Assembly (NCBI GenBank): GCA_021735165.1
Contig: JAIPHP010000007.1
Span: 1-58,194, forward strand
Length of the DNA: 58,194 bases
Direction of reading: 5' to 3'
Origin: Candidatus Woesearchaeota archaeon
GTDB taxonomy: Archaea; Nanobdellota; Nanobdellia; Woesearchaeales; 21-14-0-10-32-9
The first letter of the stretch is position 1, and each line of letters starts with the position of its first letter. This document shows, in pieces, positions 53,750 through 58,194 of the stretch. The position numbers and the translations under genes were made by a program. A model generated the notes under the pieces. It was not told where the DNA came from and did not search any database. It was given only the letters and a program-made list of their open reading frames with translations.

Positions 53750-53947
53750 AAAAACAAAATAGAAACACGCATATAAAAAGTTTTTCAAACACAAAACACT
53801 AAACATAAACAACCACACAAAATCCAAAACAAATTTCTCAAAAAACACACATAATAAACTCCAAAAAGACGTAAACCAAACACCGACAACAAAAACTGGA
53901 AACCTTTAAAAACAAAGAACGATTCTAAAACCCAAAACACAACATAT

Positions 53948-54074
53948 GCCCAGGTCGCATAGCCTGGTATTGCGCAGGATTGCTAAGCACAAAAAAAAAC
54001 GTGTTTCAGAAAACCTACAATACCGCAAACATCCTGTCCCTCTGGGATCGTGGGTTCAAATCCCACCCTGGGCG
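53948..54074 (+). tRNA. tRNA-Ser(GCU) with a 45-nt intron
   Basis: Acceptor GCCCAGG (53948-53954) pairs with CCTGGGC (54067-54073), discriminator G54074. D-stem GCA/TGC with GG in the loop, anticodon stem CAGGA/TCCTG, loop TTGCTAA (anticodon GCT), long variable arm TCCC-TCT-GGGA and T-stem GTGGG/CCCAC. The long variable arm supports Ser. The intron (about 53986-54030) lies after position 37, the canonical archaeal place. CCA is not encoded. TTTAAAAA at ~53906 is a suitable TATA box. Confidence 0.88.
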
Positions 54075-54101
54075 TCCTAATCTAAAAAAAAGGAAACAAC
54101 A

Positions 54102-54356
54102 GTGAACAAAAAAATAATAAATGCAGCAACACTAAGCACAATAAGCCTAGCAACAATAACACTAACACCAATAAGCCTAACAGCGAGCATACTATCACTA
54201 ATCTACAGCTATAAAGGAACCAAACAAGGAAAAAAAGAAAACTGCAAAAAAAGCATCACGACAGGAATAATAACTCTACTAATAGCATCAACAATCCTAA
54301 CAATACACCTACAACACCTAACACACACCTCACTACAAATAGCAAACATGCTCTAA
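54102..54356 (+). CDS. Small two-helix membrane protein
   Basis: 84 aa, GTG start (AGGAAAC upstream). Two hydrophobic segments (TLTPISLTASILSLIYSY, SITTGIITLLIASTILTI) flank a basic loop KGTKQGKKENCKK. The pattern resembles short DUF4190-like membrane proteins. Sits between two tRNAs. Function unknown. Confidence 0.5.
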   Translation: MNKKIINAATLSTISLATITLTPISLTASILSLIYSYKGTKQGKKENCKKSITTGIITLLIASTILTIHLQHLTHTSLQIANML

Positions 54357-54509
54357 ACAACAAACAACATCTAAAAAAATATGCAAGAAATAAAGAAAAT
54401 AGCTCTCTAATTCTACTTAAAAACACAAAGACAAATCATCACACCAAGACACAAAAAGTGTCAACCCCTCAGCCACACAGCAAATACAAAAAAACAATAG
54501 TTTCTAGCA

Positions 54510-54563
54510 TGCCAAAAATCAAAGATTTTGTGTAAGTCAGGGCATTAAACCCTATCTTCGGCA
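54510..54563. other. Hairpin element related in style to R3
   Basis: AAAATC-AAA-GATTTT (54515-54529) and AGGG-N7-CCCT (54539-54553) are enclosed by TGCC/GGCA (54510-54513, 54560-54563). The run GATTTTGTGTA and ATTAAACCCT echoes R3. No coding frame. The rest of 54357-54622 holds no gene. Confidence 0.4.
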
Positions 54564-54622
54564 CACAATAATTAACCGACCAACAACACATTGACAAAGT
54601 TTATAAAGAACCATTAATTCAT

Positions 54623-54653
54623 CTGCCCTACTACGCATAGCGGAGTAGGGCAG
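54623..54653. other. Inverted repeat across the start of tRNA-Met
   Basis: CTGCCCTACT (54623-54632) is the exact reverse complement of AGTAGGGCAG (54644-54653), which is the end of the acceptor strand and D arm of the tRNA. If the leader is transcribed, the tRNA can misfold into this 10-bp hairpin. Confidence 0.6.
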
Positions 54654-54713
54654 TCAGGAGTGCCCGCAGGGCTCATAACCCTGAGGTCGGTAGTTCAAAT
54701 CTACCCTCCGCTA
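54639..54713 (+). tRNA. Initiator tRNA-Met (CAU)
   Basis: 75 nt. Acceptor AGCGGAG pairs with CTCCGCT, discriminator A. D-stem GGGC/GCCC, anticodon stem CAGGG/CCCTG with loop CTCATAA, and T-stem GGTAG/CTACC. Three G-C pairs closing the anticodon stem and the A1-U72 pair are features of archaeal initiator tRNA. No intron. TTTATAAA (~54600) is a TATA box. Confidence 0.88.
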
Positions 54714-54934
54714 TTTTCTAAAAAATAGTGTGTGATTAAAAAAAACAAAAATTACAAGTAAACTACAAATATTTACCATACAGACAATACAAGCAGACAC
54801 TAATAACTATAAAAATTAAAAAAAACAATAAAAAAACAAAACAACAATATTTTTATGAAAAAAACATCAAAAAACACAGAATTCTCCGAAAAAACAAGCA
54901 ACAAACCAATAAAGGACGAGCAACAGTCAAAAAC

Positions 54935-55459
54935 ATGATAAAAAACCTAAAAAACGACTATCAATTAAGAGGTAGAGCTTTTGAACACATAGCAAGAACA
55001 CTACTTCGAAGAGAAAGAAAAAACAATTTCATATTTGACACAAAACAATTTGATTCTTTTGAAGAAATAAAAACAAAATACAGACTAAAAATAACTAAAG
55101 ACCTAAAAGATATAGAAACATATTTTAAAACAAATCAAATAAAAACAGATCTAATAGAATTTATATTAAACAATAAAACGGATAGGATAATAGAAAAAAT
55201 AAATTTCTACGAGGTAAAAACCAGAAAACACGACTCAAAAAGAAAATACTACGAAACATGCCTTTCAAACCATGAATTCATAGAAACAATGCAAAATAAG
55301 AACTACGAATGTTTCATAATAAGCATAATACTATTTGAAAACTGGACTTTTAGCTTCAAATTACACCAATACAACGAAGTACTTCTAAGAATATATGATT
55401 CGACAATAAAGAAAACCATTGGATTCACAAAGAACAACAAACTAATTAAAAAAACTTAG
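54935..55459 (+). CDS. PD-(D/E)XK nuclease-like protein
   Basis: 174 aa. RGRAFEHIARTLLRRE (GxxFE) then, after a helical insert, INFYEVKTRKHDSKRKYYE supply the acidic and E-x-K residues of restriction-endonuclease-like folds. Basic overall. Located right after the tRNA-Met region in an A-rich segment. It may be a Mrr/HJR-like DNA nuclease; by motif only. Confidence 0.55.
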   Translation: MIKNLKNDYQLRGRAFEHIARTLLRRERKNNFIFDTKQFDSFEEIKTKYRLKITKDLKDIETYFKTNQIKTDLIEFILNNKTDRIIEKINFYEVKTRKHDSKRKYYETCLSNHEFIETMQNKNYECFIISIILFENWTFSFKLHQYNEVLLRIYDSTIKKTIGFTKNNKLIKKT

Positions 55460-55499
55460 AAAAAATATGCTACACTATAAAAAACAAGAATAAAAAAAA

Positions 55500-55742
55500 T
55501 TAACCTCTAGTCCTAGATCGTTTATCACTCATTCTTCTTTCAACAATCTCAGGTGCAGGCTTATTCCTATTAAACCTTAAGAACTTCTCGACTTTCTCTT
55601 CATCAATCTTCTTCTGTTTTTGCTGCTCATCATCCAAATCAGGAAAATTAATATCTAAAGCACCTGGCTTTTCCCTATGAAACTTAGCATATTTCTCTTT
55701 TTTTGCACTTACCTTCTTAACTTTCTTTTTCTTACCGCTCAT
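55500..55742 (-). CDS. Small very basic protein
   Basis: 80 aa, about one-third Lys/Arg, starting MSGKKKKVKKVSAKKEKYAK and ending MSDKRSRTRG. Contains an acidic core (ALDINFPDLDDEQQ). No fold recognised; could bind nucleic acid or ribosomes. GAGGT before the start. The region 55743-55985 holds no gene. Confidence 0.55.
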   Translation of the reverse strand: MSGKKKKVKKVSAKKEKYAKFHREKPGALDINFPDLDDEQQKQKKIDEEKVEKFLRFNRNKPAPEIVERRMSDKRSRTRG

Positions 55743-55985
55743 AATAACAACCTCTTGAACGTTTAATAACTTAACAATAATGGAAAAATAGCACCCTTTA
55801 AAAGAATTATGCTTTTAACAACGCCAAAAAAAACAAAAAACAACACATTCTCAAACATTTTAAAAACAACAAAAAAACAACAAAATCTTAAACTTACAAT
55901 TAACAAATGAAAGAAAAACAGAAAGAAAGACAAAAAAATAAAAAGAAGAACCTAAAAAAAAATAAAAAAAATAATATCTAAATAC

Positions 55986-56465
55986 TTAATTCCATGACCC
56001 GTCAACAGAACCGGAATGAGTAATTGTTTGACCAGTCTGATTATTCACATAATTAAATTTCAAAGTTCCTTTAAACTGATCACCAGCAGTCATATTTTCA
56101 TCACAATCCCATGTCAAAATGAAATTTTCTCCATTACTGATCTCAGACTTATCTGAAGTAAAGTTTCCAAGCGTACAATCAGAACCAGTTTCAGGATCTA
56201 CACCCGCATTTGAGGAACCATCAGCAATGTTTATCTTTACACCTTTATTATTCTTAAAGGCAATTTCAATTTCTCCACCATCTGCTCTTAACTGTGCAGT
56301 ATCAAGATTTGGTAGCGGCGCCGGAAACACCGTTCTTTCGGGAAGTATCGTCTGTGGGCTAAGCACTCCGAAATATGCTAAAGCTCCAATAGCTAACAAA
56401 ACAACTAATATTGCCCAACCATAAGTCATTAAAAACTCCATGGCTGCTTGTCCTTTATTTTTCAT
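55986..56465 (-). CDS. Class III signal-peptide pilin-like protein
   Basis: 159 aa from ATG 56465, set by GAGGTGA 6 nt upstream. KGQAAMEFLMTYGWAILVVLLAIGAL is a class III prepilin signal with cleavage after Gly. The rest is beta-rich and Asp/Thr/Asn-rich. Type IV pilus-like surface subunit, processed by a prepilin peptidase (PibD/FlaK-like). Confidence 0.85.
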   Translation of the reverse strand: MKNKGQAAMEFLMTYGWAILVVLLAIGALAYFGVLSPQTILPERTVFPAPLPNLDTAQLRADGGEIEIAFKNNKGVKINIADGSSNAGVDPETGSDCTLGNFTSDKSEISNGENFILTWDCDENMTAGDQFKGTLKFNYVNNQTGQTITHSGSVDGSWN

Positions 56466-56663
56466 ATTATTCACCTCTCATTTATCATAAAATGAAGTAA
56501 TACAAATAATGACATCAATCATTTATAAATATTTCTATTTATCCGGGAAAAAGTATATTAGTATCATAAAAAGAACAAAAAAACAAAAAAAACAAAAAAG
56601 ACAAGAAAGTTGCAAAAGTTTAAATACAAAAGAATAAGAAAAAAAGACGAGAGGTGGGATTAA

Positions 56664-57110
56664 ATCAATTCTAAAAAAAAGGTACCAAAAACTAAAAAGA
56701 CAAGAAAAGGTCAAATAGCAATGGAATACTTAGCAGTATTCTCAATAACAATACTACTAACAATACCCATGGTAATAATATTCATGACACAAACAAATAA
56801 CCTAAAACTGCAAGTAATAAACTCCCAAATAGACAAAGCAACAACAGAGATATCAGACACAGCAGAAGAAGTATCCTATATGGGATACCCCGCACAAAAA
56901 ACAATAAGAGTGAGCTTCCCAGAAGGAATACAAAGCATAACTCTAAACAACAAAACAATAAAAATAAACGTAACAACAGCAGAACTAAACTACGAATACA
57001 CAAAAGAAACAACACCAACAATAACAGGAACCATAGAAACATACAAAGGCCCCCACATTCTAAAAATAAAAGCAGAAAACAACTACATAAACATAACAGA
57101 AACAACATAA
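56664..57110 (+). CDS. Pilin-like protein with class III signal and probable AUC start
   Basis: 148 aa if begun at ATC 56664. The basic signal KKTRKGQIAMEYLAVFSITIL lies upstream of the first ATG (56721), so that ATG is too late. The only in-frame codons between the stop at 56661 and the signal include no ATG/GTG/TTG. GAGGTG is 7 nt before ATC. TTTAAAT (56619) is the TATA box. First gene of a three-gene pilin unit. Confidence 0.7.
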   Translation: MNSKKKVPKTKKTRKGQIAMEYLAVFSITILLTIPMVIIFMTQTNNLKLQVINSQIDKATTEISDTAEEVSYMGYPAQKTIRVSFPEGIQSITLNNKTIKINVTTAELNYEYTKETTPTITGTIETYKGPHILKIKAENNYINITETT

Positions 57111-57121
57111 AAACCAAAAAA

Positions 57122-57529
57122 ATGAAAAACCAAAAAAAAGCACAAATAGCACTCGAATTCATACTCCTAAGCATACTAGGATTTTTCATACTATTCACAA
57201 CAATAATAGCACTAGGATCATTCTCAGCACAAAAAACACAAGAAAAAATAATGATAGAAGCAGAAGACCTAGGAAGAAGCATACAACAAGAACTACTAAT
57301 CGCAGCAGATCTACAAGACGGGTACCAAAGAACAATAAACATACCTGAACAAATAGAAGACAAAAAAATACAAATAACAACAGGCACAACAACAATAGAC
57401 ACAGGATACTTCACATTCACACTAGACCAAATAGAACTATACTACGAAACACCAAAAATAACAGGAACACTAAAAACCGGAGATAACCAAATAACCAAAA
57501 CAAACAACACAATAACCATAACAAACTAA
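57122..57529 (+). CDS. Pilin-like protein with class III-type signal
   Basis: 135 aa. MKNQKKAQIALEFILLSILG is a class III-type signal with Ala at the cleavage position in place of Gly, followed by ~20 hydrophobic residues. The rest is beta-rich. 11 nt after the previous gene, so co-transcribed. Likely minor pilin. Confidence 0.75.
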   Translation: MKNQKKAQIALEFILLSILGFFILFTTIIALGSFSAQKTQEKIMIEAEDLGRSIQQELLIAADLQDGYQRTINIPEQIEDKKIQITTGTTTIDTGYFTFTLDQIELYYETPKITGTLKTGDNQITKTNNTITITN

Positions 57530-57537
57530 AAAAAACA

Positions 57538-58053
57538 ATGAAAAACAAACCCAATAAAAAAGCACAAGCCCTAACAACAGACTTCATAATAGGACTACTA
57601 ATGTTCATCTTCCTACTAATAACCGCAATAACAATAATAGTAGAACTAACACCAAACTCAAACTACGAAACACTATACAATAACAACATATACATATCAG
57701 AATCACTACTAACAAGCGGATTCCCACAAAACTGGAATAGCACAACAGCAATAATACCTGGAATAACAACAAACCAAAGAATAAACGAAACAAAACTAGC
57801 ACAATTTGACAACATAAGCTACGAAAAAACAAAAACACTACTACACACAGAAAGCGAATACATCTTCTTCTTTGAAAACCAAACAGGAATAATGAACATA
57901 AGCACAAAATGCACAAGAGGACACCCAATACAAACAGACAACGACTGCACACCACAACTCGAACAAATAAACTATGACAACTTAGCAAAAACAGAAAGAT
58001 TCACAATATACAAATCACAAATCGTCAAACTCACAATATACTCTTGGAACTAA
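57538..58053 (+). CDS. Pilin-like protein with class III-type signal
   Basis: 171 aa. NKKAQALTTDFIIGLLMFIF is a basic KAQ-type signal and hydrophobic stretch; the outer part has two Cys (TKCTRGHPIQ, NDCTPQ) that could form a disulfide. Follows the previous gene after 8 nt. Third and last gene of the unit; a structured element follows. Confidence 0.75.
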   Translation: MKNKPNKKAQALTTDFIIGLLMFIFLLITAITIIVELTPNSNYETLYNNNIYISESLLTSGFPQNWNSTTAIIPGITTNQRINETKLAQFDNISYEKTKTLLHTESEYIFFFENQTGIMNISTKCTRGHPIQTDNDCTPQLEQINYDNLAKTERFTIYKSQIVKLTIYSWN

Positions 58054-58068
58054 AAAAAAATCAAGATA

Positions 58069-58172
58069 AGTTAAGAGCACCCACCTCTGAAGAAGTGGGT
58101 ATGCTTCGCACCTAGCGGTGCTCGGCTCTTAACTTTCAATATTCACGTAAAGATTTTTGCAAATCTTTATGT
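58069..58172. other. Three-way-junction element and hairpin at the window end
   Basis: AGTTAAGAGC (58069-58078) pairs with GCTCTTAACT (58125-58134). Inside are ACCCAC/GTGGGT (58079-58100) and GCACC/GGTGC (58108-58121). A 12-bp hairpin follows at 58145-58172. GC-rich relative to its surroundings. It may be a terminator, a structured RNA or the edge of a mobile element beyond the window. Confidence 0.45.
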
Positions 58173-58194
58173 TGAGACTGTTGGATATATTTCC

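Noticed and set aside
1-58194. CRISPR array, rRNA genes or complete insertion sequence
   Set aside because: No regularly spaced direct repeats, rRNA stretches or transposase genes found; repeat units R1-R3 are dispersed and lack spacers.

Overview
The window looks like chromosome from an uncultivated archaeon of the DPANN group (Woesearchaeota/Pacearchaeota-like; an inference, since no rRNA is present). DNA is very AT-rich. Archaeal markers are Orc1/Cdc6, HerA, Mre11, ATP-dependent DNA ligase, XPD-type helicase, RtcB, class III signal-peptide pilins, an intron-containing tRNA and TATA boxes about 25 nt before many start codons (leaderless mRNAs). Genes with a leader carry a GGTGA-type ribosome-binding site a few bases before the start.

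Layout. 1-5.5 kb: two secreted YD-repeat (RHS-like) proteins, the first cut by the window edge. 5.5-9.6 kb: MFS transporter, AsnRS and two PIN toxin-antitoxin pairs. 9.6-14.6 kb: a minus-strand DNA-end-processing cluster (HerA, methyltransferase, DUF91-like nuclease, small protein, Mre11) with no NurA or Rad50 beside it. 14.8-20.3 kb: unknown proteins, a RelE relic, a TrmB-like regulator with an operator over its own promoter, an acetyltransferase and an ABC exporter. 20.5-26.5 kb: an SLT-like membrane protein, a frameshifted gene, relics resembling the ligase 3' end, a PrmC-like methyltransferase, a winged-helix protein and DNA ligase. 26.7-31.3 kb: Orc1/Cdc6, two paralogous helical proteins, a three-gene mini-protein operon, TsaC, a phosphoesterase, a sugar transferase, a PC4-like protein and a lipoprotein. 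31.4-36.8 kb: a membrane AlbA_2 protein divergent from a two-gene operon of a DHH (RecJ-like) phosphoesterase and a RecB-like nuclease with a long coiled coil, the best candidate here for an undescribed system. 36.8-47 kb: RtcB, TatD, adenylate kinase, XPD-type helicase, nitroreductase, zinc ribbons and SerRS. 47-47.75 kb: non-coding DNA with a hairpin-rich repeat. 47.75-53.75 kb: VKOR, transglutaminase-like protein, surface protein and a membrane-anchored winged-helix protein. 53.9-58.2 kb: tRNA-Ser(GCU) with intron, initiator tRNA-Met, a nuclease-like protein and class III pilin-like genes, ending in a structured element.

Themes. The genes suggest a small-genome cell with DNA repair and replication functions (HerA/Mre11, DHH/RecB-like, ligase, Cdc6, XPD), tRNA maturation (RtcB, TsaC, two tRNA synthetases, two tRNAs) and an elaborate surface (YD proteins, pilins, transglutaminase, disulfide formation). 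Structured non-coding DNA is unusually frequent: three related hairpin repeats, several possible three-way-junction elements and multiple operator-like palindromes. Two genes appear to start at AUC. By eye, the plus strand is G/T-rich from about 3 to 14.6 kb and A/C-rich in much of the rest, most strongly at 26.5-36.7 and 47.8-58 kb, regardless of gene direction.
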